From NCBI GenBank assembly GCA_030426395.1, contig JAUHYE010000003.1, positions 21,005 through 85,004 on the forward strand: a stretch of DNA of 64,000 bases. The letters are read 5' to 3'. Positions 1 through 10,194 of the stretch are shown here, piece by piece. Each line of letters begins with the position of its first letter. The first letter of the stretch is position 1. Below the pieces are notes generated by a model. The model ran no database searches. It was given only the letters and a program-made list of their open reading frames with translations, and was not told the DNA's origin. The position numbers and the translations under genes were made by a program. This DNA comes from Phycisphaerae bacterium. GTDB taxonomy: Bacteria > Planctomycetota > Phycisphaerae > Phycisphaerales > UBA1924.

Positions 1-765
1 GTCACCCTGCTGGTAGAAGATCGCACCACCGAAGCGGAGGGCCTGCTCCTGGCCCTGGGTGGCGGTGAAGTCCTTCAGGTCGCTCCAGGCGCCCTGGACC
101 TTGTAGTCCAAGCGGCCGCCGATGGCGAAATCGGCTTCCATCGGGTTGGCAAACCCGGTGTTGGCCGAGTTGAAGCCGTCGGAGAAGTTGACCTCGACCT
201 TGTAATCATCGTCTTCGTTGCCGGCGTAGATGAACGAGATGCCCTGGCTGCGGCCCTGGCTGAAGCGGCTGTTGGTGAACGAGCGATCAACCAGCGGCTG
301 GCTGCCCGAGGAGACCAGCTCCTCGTACAGGAAGGGGGCCTTGAACTGACCGAACTTCAGCTTGGCCTCGTCCTCCATGCCGGGGACATCGGTCGTGATG
401 TAGAAGTCGAGCAGATCAAAGCTACCGCTGTTGCGGTCGAAACCACCCTGGACGTAGTAGCCGAAGCCCTCTTCCTCACCACGAACACCCAGGCGGGCGC
501 GGCGGTTCTGGAAGCCGTTGGCGTAGTCCTCGCCGGTGGCGGGCACCGGATCATCGATCAGGGTGACGTTGTATTGGAACTGGAGGCGACCGAAAACCTC
601 GGGACCGCCGGCGGCACCCTGGTTGAGCGTGGCGCGCGAGGCGTCGGTGCGGGTTTCCGCAGCGAACGAGCGGGCTTCATCCAGGCTCGACGTTTGAGCG
701 ATCGCGGTGCCACCAAGGCCCATTGCGAGGCCCGCGAGCAGCACTGTGGCCTTCTTGTGACTCAT
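1..765 (-). CDS. Phosphate-selective porin O/P-like outer-membrane porin (3' part truncated at window edge)
   Basis: Reverse-strand reading from CAT at 763-765: MSHKKATVLLAGLAMGLGGTAIAQ signal peptide, then FGRLQFQYNV...RRARLGVRGEEEGFGYYVQGGFDRNSGSFDLLDFYITT...KLKFGQFKAPF. Open to position 1, so absent from the ORF track. Confidence 0.8.
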   Translation of the reverse strand, partial: MSHKKATVLLAGLAMGLGGTAIAQTSSLDEARSFAAETRTDASRATLNQGAAGGPEVFGRLQFQYNVTLIDDPVPATGEDYANGFQNRRARLGVRGEEEGFGYYVQGGFDRNSGSFDLLDFYITTDVPGMEDEAKLKFGQFKAPFLYEELVSSGSQPLVDRSFTNSRFSQGRSQGISFIYAGNEDDDYKVEVNFSDGFNSANTGFANPMEADFAIGGRLDYKVQGAWSDLKDFTATQGQEQALRFGGAIFYQQGD

Positions 766-1267
766 CTACGAGACTCCTTCTTCGAGGTCATGAGGGCGGG
801 TTGGCCGCCCGACTCTGCCACCGTGCCCGGCCGCACGTTGCATTGGCCGGTCGCACGTTGTGATCGATGCTCGGGGTTCCACCCAGAAGATCGATCGATC
901 GGGCTCGACCATTGAGCCCCCAAACAAGCTGGCGTGGGCCCATCCTGGGCCTTTTCCGTCAGCCAACCCGGCATCCCCAAGATGCCGGGAAAATGCGTTC
1001 TCCGCCCTACCGAGCCCCTTGACAGAAACGCCAGGGGCCTTTTGGGCCCTGAATGGACCACACGGGAAACCGCTTTGAACGGCCCTGTTCCCGGTTGGCT
1101 TCGACCGATTACCGGTCGAGAGCCGAGAGTGTAGCAAGCAACTTAGCCCTTGCCAACTACTGGTCCAGTCCGTTTTTCGGCCCGATGGTTCTTTGGACAC
1201 CACAATCTGTTCTTGAATGCGAAGATATGTTAAAGTCGGGTGTAGCAGCCGTTGCAGGAGCGTGATC

Positions 1268-2059
1268 ATGCCCAAGAATCAGCCCCCAGACAGGTCCCAA
1301 GGGCGGGCCAAGCGGGTGGAACGCGAGGGCAACGACATGGTCGCGAGCGGTGCGAATGCCAGCGAACGGGTGGTCCTGATCGTGGAAGACGAGCGGGATC
1401 TGTCGGATCTGCTCGAGTATAACCTGCGGAGCAGTGGTTATAGGACCATTTGCGCCCACACCGGCAGCGACGGGCTGGCCAAGGCCCGGGCACACGGTCC
1501 CGACCTGGTCCTGCTCGACCTGATGCTGCCCGAATTGCCCGGCACCGAGGTGGCCAAGCAGATCCGGGCCGACAAGACCATCGGGCAGGTGCCCATCATC
1601 ATGCTGACGGCCAAGGGGGACGAGGTCGACCAGGTGGTGGGCCTGGCGGTGGGGGCCGATGACTATGTGACCAAGCCCTTCTCGATGAAGGTGCTGCTGG
1701 CGCGGATCGACGCGGTGTTCCGCCGATCACAGCAGGGCCGGCGGACCAGCGAGCAGGTGCTACGCCTGGGCGGTGTGGCGCTCGACCTGGAAACCCACGA
1801 GGCCACGCTGGAGGGCGAGACGATCCCCTTCACGCTCACGGAGTTCCGCCTGCTCTCGGCTTTGATCGAGGCCGACGGCAAGGTGCTGAGCCGCACCAAG
1901 CTCATGAGCCACGCGATGGGCCCGGGCGTGACGGTGACCGAGCGGACCATCGACGTGCACATCACCAGCATCCGCCGCAAGATGGGGCGCTGGGGGCGGC
2001 AGATCAAGACGGTGCGCGGCGTGGGCTATCGCGCGGTGCACGAGTTGGCCCCGGCGTGA
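1268..2059 (+). CDS. phoB: PhoB-like response regulator (receiver plus winged-helix DNA-binding domain)
   Basis: VLIVEDERDLSDLLEYNLRSSGY...LVLLDLMLPELPGTEV...ADDYVTKPFS; C-terminal RTIDVHITSIRRKMG...VRGVGYR. Followed directly by a histidine kinase. Confidence 0.9.
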   Translation: MPKNQPPDRSQGRAKRVEREGNDMVASGANASERVVLIVEDERDLSDLLEYNLRSSGYRTICAHTGSDGLAKARAHGPDLVLLDLMLPELPGTEVAKQIRADKTIGQVPIIMLTAKGDEVDQVVGLAVGADDYVTKPFSMKVLLARIDAVFRRSQQGRRTSEQVLRLGGVALDLETHEATLEGETIPFTLTEFRLLSALIEADGKVLSRTKLMSHAMGPGVTVTERTIDVHITSIRRKMGRWGRQIKTVRGVGYRAVHELAPA

Positions 2060-2084
2060 CGCGCCGCGGCGATACGATCTGAGC

Positions 2085-3413
2085 ATGGGTGCACGCGGCC
2101 GACGCTGGTTCGTGATTGCGGCGTTGGCGGGGGTTGGCGCCCTCGTGCTTGTTCTGATTAGTTTGCTGCCGATCGTGGCGACCTTGCTGCTGGTGGGTGC
2201 GGCCGTCGCGGTGTGGCTTGGGGCAACCGAGCTCCAACGCGCAGCACGGGAAGCCGGGAAGCAAGCCAAGGAAGCCCAGGCCGAGGCGGCGAAGCTCGAG
2301 TCGTCGTATCGGGAGTTGGCGTCGTACTTCCGGCTGATCGACGAGCCCGTGATGGTGTGCGATGAGCGCCAGACCGTTGCGCGGGTGAACGAGGCGGCGT
2401 GCCACTGGCTCGAGATGGATCGCGATGACCTGATCGGTCGGCACGTCGACGAGGTGTTTACGAACGCCGAGGTGCTGTCTCTGCACGCGCGGGCCGCGCG
2501 AGGCGAGCGGTGCCGGCGGCGGGTGACGATCGCGGGCGAGAACGGATATCGCGTGGCGGAAGTTTCGGCCGTACCGGTGCCGCTGGTGCGTGGGGGTTCT
2601 TCTGAAGATGGGAGCGAGAGCCGGGGCGTGCTGCTGGCCTTGCGGGACGTGAGCGAACTGGCTCGGGCGCTCGAGGTTCGGACCGACTTCGCGGCCAACG
2701 CGTCGCACGAGCTACGCACGCCCATCGCGGCGCTGCGTGGCGCGGTCGACACGCTGCAAGGGCCCGCCGCCCGGGACGAGGCGATGCGGACGCGATTGCT
2801 CTCGATGCTCGACGAGAACGTGTTCCGGCTGGAAGACCTGATCCGAGACTTGCTGGATCTGTCGAGGCTCGAGGCGCTCGAGGGTTCGGCGAAGCTCTCG
2901 CTGGTGCCCGCGAGCGAGTTGGTGCACGTGCTGACACAGAACTTCGAGGCCATGTGCGAGCGCGGCGGGGTGACGCTGCGTTTCGAGCTCGATGGCGAAC
3001 TGGAGCACCTGCGCACCGATCGCAATCTGCTGACGATCATCCTGCGGAACCTGATCGAGAACGCCATCAAGTTCAGCGAGAGCGGCGACGAGGTGCTCGT
3101 GCGCGGCACGATTATCGAGGGCGACACGCCCGGAGCGGCGCGCACGTGCGTGCTCGAGGTGATCGACCAGGGGCAGGGCATCCCGCTGCCGATGCAGCAG
3201 CGCATCTTCGAGCGGTTCTACCAGGCCGACACGTCGCGCGACGGCAGCAAGATCGCGCGCGGCACGGGGCTGGGGCTTGCCATCGTGAAGCACGCGGTGC
3301 GAACGCTCAATGGCGCCATCAAGGTGAAGAGCGTGTGGCAGCACGGCACGACGATGACGGTGGAACTGGCCGGGGCGGTACCGGCCGTGAAGGCCCAGAA
3401 GCGCGGCGGCTAA
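2085..3413 (+). CDS. phoR: PhoR-like sensor histidine kinase (TM, PAS, HisKA, HATPase)
   Basis: N-terminal TM helices, PAS-like region, H-box FAANASHELRTPIAAL, HATPase NLIENAIKFS...GTGLGLAIVKH. Confidence 0.9.
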   Translation: MGARGRRWFVIAALAGVGALVLVLISLLPIVATLLLVGAAVAVWLGATELQRAAREAGKQAKEAQAEAAKLESSYRELASYFRLIDEPVMVCDERQTVARVNEAACHWLEMDRDDLIGRHVDEVFTNAEVLSLHARAARGERCRRRVTIAGENGYRVAEVSAVPVPLVRGGSSEDGSESRGVLLALRDVSELARALEVRTDFAANASHELRTPIAALRGAVDTLQGPAARDEAMRTRLLSMLDENVFRLEDLIRDLLDLSRLEALEGSAKLSLVPASELVHVLTQNFEAMCERGGVTLRFELDGELEHLRTDRNLLTIILRNLIENAIKFSESGDEVLVRGTIIEGDTPGAARTCVLEVIDQGQGIPLPMQQRIFERFYQADTSRDGSKIARGTGLGLAIVKHAVRTLNGAIKVKSVWQHGTTMTVELAGAVPAVKAQKRGG

Positions 3414-3814
3414 CGCGGGGCCCATTCCACGCCGTGGAGCTGGCGCAGGCGGCGGGCCCAGGTGTCGAGCAGGCGTTGCTGGGCGACCTGGTCGCCGTCG
3501 GGCTCGACGAAGGCGGTCAGGGTGTACAGCCCATCACCAACACGGGAGGCGGTGGCGACACCCTCGCGGTTCTCGATGACCAGCAGGCGGGCGGTGTAGG
3601 TGTCGCCTTCCCAAGCGCCAGAGAGCATCGCGGCCTCGGCGTCGGAAAGAGCAACATCGAGGGCGCGGGGGACGTCGTCGCGGTCGCCGGGGGTGGGGCC
3701 CAGGGTGGTGGGGCCGTCGGTGGGCACGATCTCGTAGCCCGGCCCCACGGCGCAGCCCGCCAGGAGGGCCAGGGCGGCGAGATGAATGAAATTGGCTTTT
3801 GTTTGGTTCTTCAT
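3410..3814 (-). CDS. Hypothetical lipoprotein
   Basis: Signal with lipobox LALLAGCAVGPGYE; convergent with phoR. Confidence 0.65.
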   Translation of the reverse strand: MKNQTKANFIHLAALALLAGCAVGPGYEIVPTDGPTTLGPTPGDRDDVPRALDVALSDAEAAMLSGAWEGDTYTARLLVIENREGVATASRVGDGLYTLTAFVEPDGDQVAQQRLLDTWARRLRQLHGVEWAPR

Positions 3815-3917
3815 CGGCTTGGGCGATTGGCCTCAGGTAGGATTGCCCGAGAGACGACACTGACGGTGTGGGCCGGGGCTGGCAGAGTCCGGCGGTTCAC
3901 GGTCTGGAGACTGGTTC

Positions 3918-4976
3918 TTGGAATTGACCATCGAGTTTCCCATCGGCCCCGATCCGGTTCGGGTGCTGGGGGTTCATGACCGGAATGTACGCCTGCTCCG
4001 CGAGGGGCTGGGGGTGTCGGTGACGCCCAAGGGCGGCATCGTGCGCATCAGCGGGCAGGAAGAGGGCGTGCGGGCGGCCGAGCGCTTCCTGCGGGCCATC
4101 CTGCGGCGTGGGGGGCGTGCGTCGACTTCGGATGTGCTCCAGATGCTGGCCGAGGCGGCCTCGGGCGGGCTGATGGCGCCAAACGGCTCGGACTATCCGG
4201 ATGTGTCGACCACGCCCGGGCTCGCTCCGGGTGGTCGTGGGCCGACGCGGGTTCCGCCAGGCGACGGCGAGGCGTGGGAGGGCCCGCTAGCGGTCTACAG
4301 CGGCGGGCGGCAGATCCGCGCGCGCACGCCGGGGCAGGAGAACTACCTCGAGGCCATCCGCACCAACGAGTTGGTCTTCGGCATGGGCCCTGCCGGCACG
4401 GGCAAGACGTACCTGGCCGTCGCGGCGGCTGTGCATCTGCTGCGGACCGATCGCGTGCGCAAGCTGGTGCTGGTGCGGCCGGCCGTCGAGGCGGGCGAGC
4501 GGCTTGGCTTTTTGCCCGGCGACATGCAAGCGAAGGTGCATCCGTACCTGCGGCCTTTGCTCGACGCGCTGTACGACATGATGGACGTGGGCACGATGGA
4601 GCGGTTCCTCGAGAGCGGTGTGATCGAGATCGCGCCCCTGGCGTTCATGCGTGGACGCACGCTCAATCAGGCGGCGATCCTCTTAGACGAAGCCCAGAAC
4701 AGCACGGTGGGGCAGATGCAGATGTTCCTCACGCGCATGGGCGAGGGCTCTCGCATGATCGTGACGGGCGACCCGACGCAGATCGACATCCCCGACCCGG
4801 GCGGCAGCGGGCTCATCGACGCGGCACGGCGGCTGCGGCGCGTGCGCGGGGTCGCGTTCGCCGCGTTGACGCGTGAGGACGTGGTGCGACACCCGCTGGT
4901 GCAGCGGATCATCGACGCGTACGGCGAGGAAGACTCGAAGAAACCCACGCCGGCGATGGCCGAGGGGGATGCGTGA
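3918..4976 (+). CDS. PhoH family ATPase
   Basis: GPAGTGKTYLAVAAAV Walker A, AILLDEAQNSTVGQMQMFLTRMG Walker B, VTGDPTQIDIP; N-terminal KH-like region. TTG start proposed. Confidence 0.92.
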   Translation: MELTIEFPIGPDPVRVLGVHDRNVRLLREGLGVSVTPKGGIVRISGQEEGVRAAERFLRAILRRGGRASTSDVLQMLAEAASGGLMAPNGSDYPDVSTTPGLAPGGRGPTRVPPGDGEAWEGPLAVYSGGRQIRARTPGQENYLEAIRTNELVFGMGPAGTGKTYLAVAAAVHLLRTDRVRKLVLVRPAVEAGERLGFLPGDMQAKVHPYLRPLLDALYDMMDVGTMERFLESGVIEIAPLAFMRGRTLNQAAILLDEAQNSTVGQMQMFLTRMGEGSRMIVTGDPTQIDIPDPGGSGLIDAARRLRRVRGVAFAALTREDVVRHPLVQRIIDAYGEEDSKKPTPAMAEGDA

Positions 4977-7366
4977 TGCGTTGGCCCTGGCAGAAGTCCA
5001 AGAGCAGCGGCCGGCGCGTGAGCCTGCGGCGGGAGCGGCAGACGCCCTGGGAGAAGTTCCAGCGGCTGATCACCAACCCCAAGACGGGGTACGCGGTGGT
5101 CATCAGCACCGGGGCGGCGTTGCTGCTGAGCGTGATCACGTGGTGGGCGAGTTCGCAGCCCATGCTGGCGATGGGTCGGTTGGCCGACGAGACGGTGGTG
5201 GCCCGCGAGCCCTTTCGCATGCCCGACCCGGCGCGCACCGACGAGAAGCGCACGTTGGCGCGCGATCGGGCGGCCCGCATCTTCGTGATGCGGCCCGAGC
5301 TGAGAGGGCTGGTCGATGGGCTTGCGGGTTTGCCGCTCACGCTACGTGACGCCGAGACGCTCGAGCAGGTGGCGCCCGAGCTTCGCGCGCGGTTCGATCT
5401 CGATGAGGAAGAGCTGGCCGCCATCCGCGGGCTGGTGACCGAGGAAGAGGTCGAGCCGCGGTGGACCGAGGCCATGACGCGGTTGCGCAACGCGCTGGTG
5501 CGGCGGCCGTTTGTCGATCTTGCCACATGGCAGACCGAGCGGCAGCGTTCGGCCCAGCTTGGCGGCAGCGAGGCGGGCGAGACGGCGGTCATCTGGCTGC
5601 ACGACAGCGAGACGAGCACGCAGCCCATCCACACCAACGCCACCACCCTTGTGAATGTCGCCAGCCCCGAGCAGCGGCGCGAGGCTGCCGAACTCATCGC
5701 CGGGCAATCGCAGCTCAGCGAACCCGCGTTGCGGTCGCTCATTGTCGGGCGGCTGGTGAACCAGACCGAGCCGACGTACCGGCTCGACGAAGCGGAGACC
5801 GCCGCCCGGCAGGCCGAGGTGGTCGAGGGCATCGAGGAGTCTTGGGTCGAGGTGCAGGCGGGGCAGGTGATCGTGCGGCGAGGCGAGCCGGTTGGGCTCG
5901 AGACCATCGGCCTGTTGCGCAGCGAGCGGGATGCCGTGGCGGAGGCGCGGGGCGTGTTCTCGCTCGGGTCGCGACTGGTCGGTTCCGTCGCGGTGTGCGT
6001 GCTGGTGGTGCTGGGGCTCACGCTGTATCTGGCGTGGTACTGCCCCCGCGTGACGCGCAACCCCGAGCGCATGCTGGGCATCGCCGGGCTGTTCGTGGCG
6101 TGCTTCGCGCTTGCGGTATGGCCGGCGGCGCTGGAGCCGCGACTGGTCATGCTGCTGGCGGTGGCGCCGACGCTGCTGCTGTCGATGCTGCTGGTGATCG
6201 CCTACGACGCGCGCATCGCGCTGGCAATCTCTGCCGGGCACGCGGTGCTGGTGACGGTCGCGCTGGGCAGGCCATCGTGGTTCGTGATGATCCCGCTGGC
6301 CGGGGCGGCGACCGCGGCGTGGCAGCTCAGCGACATTCGGGATCGGCGGGCGTTCGTGCGCACCGGACTGGCAACCGCGCTCGCGCTGGCGGCGGCGACG
6401 CTGGGCGGTGGGCTGCTCGGCCGGCCGCTGTCGGCTCAGGGCTTGCTCGAATTGTCATGGGACATGGGCTTTGCCGCCAGTGGTGGGCTGGCGATGGCGG
6501 GGCTGGTGCTGTTCATCCTGCCCAGCGTCGAGAAGGCGTTCGACATCACCACGGGCATGAAGCTCATCGAGCTGCGCGACCCCAAGCACCCGCTGCTGCG
6601 CGAGCTGCAACGCCGGGCGCCGGGCACGTACAACCACTCGATGAACGTCGCGTCGATCGCCGAGGCGGCGGCGGACGCGATCGGGGCGGACTCGTTGCAG
6701 ACGTACGTGGGCGCGTTGTACCACGACGTGGGCAAGATGAACAAGCCCGAGTACTTCGTGGAGAACCAGGCAGGCGGGCCCAACAAGCACGACAAGCTGA
6801 GCCCGGCGATGAGCCTGCTGGTGATCGTGGGTCACGTGAAGGACGGCCTGGAGCTGGCGCGCGAGTTCGGCCTGCCGCGCACGCTGCACCACTACATCGA
6901 GGCGCACCACGGCACGACCCTGGTGGAATACTTCTACCACCGTGCGAAGCAGAAGGCCGCCGACGAGGCCGAGGCCGCGCGCGAGAGCCGGGCGGTGAGC
7001 AAGGGCGCCTCGGGCGAGGCGGCCGAGGTGAGCAAACGCGAGGCCAAGGAGGGCGAATTGGTCAGCGAGCCGAGCGAGATGGAGTATCGCTACCCGGGCC
7101 CGAACCCGCGGACGAAGGAGTGCGCCATCCTCATGCTGGCCGACGCCGTCGAGAGCGCCACGCGCACGATGGCCGACCCGACGCCGGCCCGCATCGACCA
7201 GCTCGTGCGTCGCCTGGCCCAGAAGCGGCTGACCGACGGCCAGTTCGACGACTGCGATCTGACGCTCAAGGAGTTGGACGCGGTGGGGGATTCGATCTCC
7301 AAGACGGTGGCGAGCATTTACCACGGGCGGATTGCGTATCCGGGGGGTGGGGAGAAGCGGGCTTAG
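4973..7366 (+). CDS. 7TM-HD family phosphohydrolase (PgpH/YqfF type, predicted c-di-AMP phosphodiesterase)
   Basis: Extracytoplasmic N-terminal region, multiple TM helices, HD motifs NHSMNVASIAEAAADAIGA...YHDVGKMNKPEYFVENQ...IEAHHGTTLVEYFYHRA. ATGA overlap with phoH. Confidence 0.9.
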   Translation: MMRWPWQKSKSSGRRVSLRRERQTPWEKFQRLITNPKTGYAVVISTGAALLLSVITWWASSQPMLAMGRLADETVVAREPFRMPDPARTDEKRTLARDRAARIFVMRPELRGLVDGLAGLPLTLRDAETLEQVAPELRARFDLDEEELAAIRGLVTEEEVEPRWTEAMTRLRNALVRRPFVDLATWQTERQRSAQLGGSEAGETAVIWLHDSETSTQPIHTNATTLVNVASPEQRREAAELIAGQSQLSEPALRSLIVGRLVNQTEPTYRLDEAETAARQAEVVEGIEESWVEVQAGQVIVRRGEPVGLETIGLLRSERDAVAEARGVFSLGSRLVGSVAVCVLVVLGLTLYLAWYCPRVTRNPERMLGIAGLFVACFALAVWPAALEPRLVMLLAVAPTLLLSMLLVIAYDARIALAISAGHAVLVTVALGRPSWFVMIPLAGAATAAWQLSDIRDRRAFVRTGLATALALAAATLGGGLLGRPLSAQGLLELSWDMGFAASGGLAMAGLVLFILPSVEKAFDITTGMKLIELRDPKHPLLRELQRRAPGTYNHSMNVASIAEAAADAIGADSLQTYVGALYHDVGKMNKPEYFVENQAGGPNKHDKLSPAMSLLVIVGHVKDGLELAREFGLPRTLHHYIEAHHGTTLVEYFYHRAKQKAADEAEAARESRAVSKGASGEAAEVSKREAKEGELVSEPSEMEYRYPGPNPRTKECAILMLADAVESATRTMADPTPARIDQLVRRLAQKRLTDGQFDDCDLTLKELDAVGDSISKTVASIYHGRIAYPGGGEKRA

Positions 7367-8595
7367 GTCGACTTGCCCAGGCTATCGGTCGCGTACCACT
7401 CCCCAAGCACCCCCCGCCAATCCTCCAGCCCCTTCACCCCAATAAACCGCTTGCGCACCTCATCCCCCGCCGGATGATGCTGCGCAAACCGGATGGCGAA
7501 CTTGCGCATGGTCTTGCCGGTGTGGTGTTCGGGGTCGCGCATGCCTGAGTTGACTCGCAGGGCCAGCTCGAAGTGGTCCTCGAGCACCTGTCGCTGCTCG
7601 GCGATGGTGGGGGGGCGGGGCTCGTCGCCGGCCATCATGGCGCGGGCCTGGCGGAAGATCCAGGGGTTGCCGATGCAGCCGCGGGCGACGCTGACGCCGG
7701 CGACGCCGGTGTAGCCGATCATGCGGAAGATGTCCTGCACCTTCCAGATGTCGCCCGAGCCGAAGACGACGCGGCCGGGGCGCTGCTGCACGATGTCGCG
7801 GAGCAGGTCCCATCGGCTGGGGCCGACGTACTTCTGCTGGACGGTGCGCGCGTGGACGGTGGCCCAGGCGTAACCAAGGTCGTAGGCGGCGTCGAAGATG
7901 CGCATGAAGTTGCGCGCCATCTCGGGCGTGTCGTCGAAGCTGCGGCGGATCTTCAGCGTCAGCGGCATGCTCTCGGGCAGCGCGTCACGGACGGCCTTGA
8001 GGATGTCGATCGCGCCATCGGGCTCGGCCAGCCAGTGTCCGCCGCGGGCCTTCTTGGCGATCTTCTTGACCGGGCATGCGAGGTTGATGTCGATGGCCTG
8101 GAAGGAAGACTCGCTCGTGTGTTCGATGGCCAGCTCGCCACCCTCGGCCAGCTTGCGATATTCCTTAGGCCGCCTGGCGCCCTGTTCGACCATCTTGATC
8201 GCCGCGGCGGCCATCTCGCCGGGGTCGCTGCCCATGATCTGGCCCACGAGGGGGTGGTCGTCCTCGCCTCCGGGCACGTTGTCGTGCAGCTCGCCCAAGT
8301 CGGCCTTGGCGAAGCCGCGACCGCCGGCCAGCAGGGTGCGGTCGAGCAGGGCCTCGGTGACGCACAGCGGGCAGCCGTGGCGGCGGGCGATGATGCGCAT
8401 GGCCGCGTCGGAGTAGCCCGCCAGGCCGGCTTGGTAGAAGGGGGCGTCCATGCCGGGGATGGTCGCGGGCAGGAGCGGGTGCACACCGGTGCGGCCGATC
8501 TCGGCGGCGATAGCGCGCGCGTCGAGGCCCTCGCCGCCTGGGGCGACACCCGGGGTGGGCTCGGTAGCGTTGCGTGAGGCGGTCTCGCAGGACAT
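7363..8595 (-). CDS. tRNA-dihydrouridine synthase
   Basis: Dus family motifs: APFYQAGLAGYSDAAMRII, INLACPVKKIAKKARGGHWL, VFGSGDIWKVQD, GVAGVSVARGCIGNPWIF. Confidence 0.9.
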   Translation of the reverse strand: MSCETASRNATEPTPGVAPGGEGLDARAIAAEIGRTGVHPLLPATIPGMDAPFYQAGLAGYSDAAMRIIARRHGCPLCVTEALLDRTLLAGGRGFAKADLGELHDNVPGGEDDHPLVGQIMGSDPGEMAAAAIKMVEQGARRPKEYRKLAEGGELAIEHTSESSFQAIDINLACPVKKIAKKARGGHWLAEPDGAIDILKAVRDALPESMPLTLKIRRSFDDTPEMARNFMRIFDAAYDLGYAWATVHARTVQQKYVGPSRWDLLRDIVQQRPGRVVFGSGDIWKVQDIFRMIGYTGVAGVSVARGCIGNPWIFRQARAMMAGDEPRPPTIAEQRQVLEDHFELALRVNSGMRDPEHHTGKTMRKFAIRFAQHHPAGDEVRKRFIGVKGLEDWRGVLGEWYATDSLGKST

Positions 8596-8642
8596 CGGGC
8601 AAGGGTAGTGGACGCGGGGGGATGGCGGGGGCACCATTGGCG

Positions 8643-9074
8643 ATGCGTCGAGGCTTGCCAATCGTGTTTTCGGGCGTGGGACTCGCGCTGCTCGCGGGCT
8701 GTGCCTCGCGGGGCGAATTGGACAGCGGGCCGGTCTACCCGCTCGCCAGCCAACGCGTCGAAACGCTCGATATCCACGCCTTCCGCGAGGGCACCAGGCT
8801 CCGGCTGACCAACACCACCGCCCGCAGCTTCGGCCCGGGCACGCTCTGGCTCAATGGCCGCTACGGCTACGCCATCGAGGGGTTGGCCATCGGCGAAACC
8901 CTGCGCGTGCCGCTGGGCGACTTCGTCGACGCCCAGGGACGGCGATTCGGCGCGGGCGGGTTCTTCGCGGCCGAGCCACCCGAACTGCTGGCGCTGGTGG
9001 AGCTGACGGTCGACGCGCCGGCGGATGAGCAGCCGGTGAAGTACGGGCTAATCGCGGTGGGGCAGCGGCGGTAG
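8643..9074 (+). CDS. Hypothetical lipoprotein
   Basis: MRRGLPIVFSGVGLALLAGCASRGE signal and lipobox; open frame to the stop at 9074. Confidence 0.6.
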   Translation: MRRGLPIVFSGVGLALLAGCASRGELDSGPVYPLASQRVETLDIHAFREGTRLRLTNTTARSFGPGTLWLNGRYGYAIEGLAIGETLRVPLGDFVDAQGRRFGAGGFFAAEPPELLALVELTVDAPADEQPVKYGLIAVGQRR

Positions 9075-9081
9075 TGCCGGT

Positions 9082-10194
9082 TCAGGGGCAGGCCTCACCG
9101 GTGTCGAACGAGTTCTGATAGCACAGGAAGTCGAAGATGGTCAGCACACCGTCGCTATCGCAATCGGCGTACGGATCGCCGTCCATGAACGCGTTCTGGA
9201 ACGCGAGGTAATCGAAGATGTTGAGGATGCCGTCCTGGTTGGCGTCGGCGTAGCAACGCCAGTTGGTCTTGTACGCACGGATGGTGAAGGGGATCATCGG
9301 GAAGAAATCGACCGCACCGATGCCGTCGAAGACGACGCTCACGCGCACGTCGACCGATTCGATGCGCTCTGCTGCCGCCGGGCCGATCGCCAGCGCGTTG
9401 TCGTAGGCGCTGTGCCCTTCGGCCGGATCACGGGGCTCGCCCGTGCTCGGGCTGTGTGCATCGTCCAGGGTAAGCTCGGTGCCATCACCGAATCGCACGC
9501 GCGCCTCGGCCATGATCGATCCGGTACCGGCGAGCAAGCCGTTCCAGGTGCCCAGCGTGATCAGCCCGGTGTCGCCCAGGCGGCTGTTGTCGGCGTCGCG
9601 AGCGTCGAGGGTCTGCCAGACCGACACGCTCGTGGTGCTCGCGGCAAACGCGGACGGCGGCGATAGATCGGTCGTGCCATGGGGCGAGCGGATAGTGTCG
9701 CGCACGCCGTACGCGACGTAGAGCGTGGCCTCCGTCGAGCCGGCCAGACCCGTCACGCGGGCTTCGAGGTCGGCCACGGGCGCGCTGGTCACCACCGGCG
9801 TCAGCACGAATCGCACGGCGTCGATCGCGCCCTCGCCCGAAACAGGGATGCGCACGCGGCGGGTGTTGGCGGCCGTGTCCGCCCGGCTGATCAGTTGCAG
9901 GTCGGGGATGTCGGCAAAGCCAATCGTCTCGCCGCCCGACACGAGCGCGACGCTAAATTGCACGGCCGCGCCGCCGATATCGGTCTTGGTCCGGCTCAGG
10001 TCGATCGCGTCGATCACGACCTCGGCCCCACGGAGCACGGGCACCGGCGGCTCGACCGGCACGGTGGCAACCGTGGCTTTCGGGAACGTCGCCGACAGAT
10101 CGAGGTCGATGGTGCGGACCTTGAGCGGCCCATCCTGGGCCAAGCAGGCCGAGGCGGCAGTGAACAGCAGCGTCGTGGTGAGGGCTCGATTCAC
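9082..10194 (-). CDS. Exported protein with C-terminal GC-type dockerin-like (tandem EF-hand-like) module
   Basis: GTG start at 10194, signal NRALTTTLLFTAASACLAQ; C-terminus CYADANQDGILNIFDYLAFQNAFMDGDPYADCDSDGVLTIFDFLCYQNSFDTGEACP. Confidence 0.8.
   Translation of the reverse strand: MNRALTTTLLFTAASACLAQDGPLKVRTIDLDLSATFPKATVATVPVEPPVPVLRGAEVVIDAIDLSRTKTDIGGAAVQFSVALVSGGETIGFADIPDLQLISRADTAANTRRVRIPVSGEGAIDAVRFVLTPVVTSAPVADLEARVTGLAGSTEATLYVAYGVRDTIRSPHGTTDLSPPSAFAASTTSVSVWQTLDARDADNSRLGDTGLITLGTWNGLLAGTGSIMAEARVRFGDGTELTLDDAHSPSTGEPRDPAEGHSAYDNALAIGPAAAERIESVDVRVSVVFDGIGAVDFFPMIPFTIRAYKTNWRCYADANQDGILNIFDYLAFQNAFMDGDPYADCDSDGVLTIFDFLCYQNSFDTGEACP

Noticed and set aside
766-1275. Overlapping ORFs in the porin-phoB gap (574-915, 766-1275, 860-1078, 934-1134, 1053-1265)
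   Set aside because: No recognisable motifs, mutually overlapping on both strands; treated as non-coding.
5461-7548. 695-aa alternative-frame ORF over the PgpH-like gene
   Set aside because: Arg/Gly/Ala-rich frame-shifted translation of a well-supported CDS.
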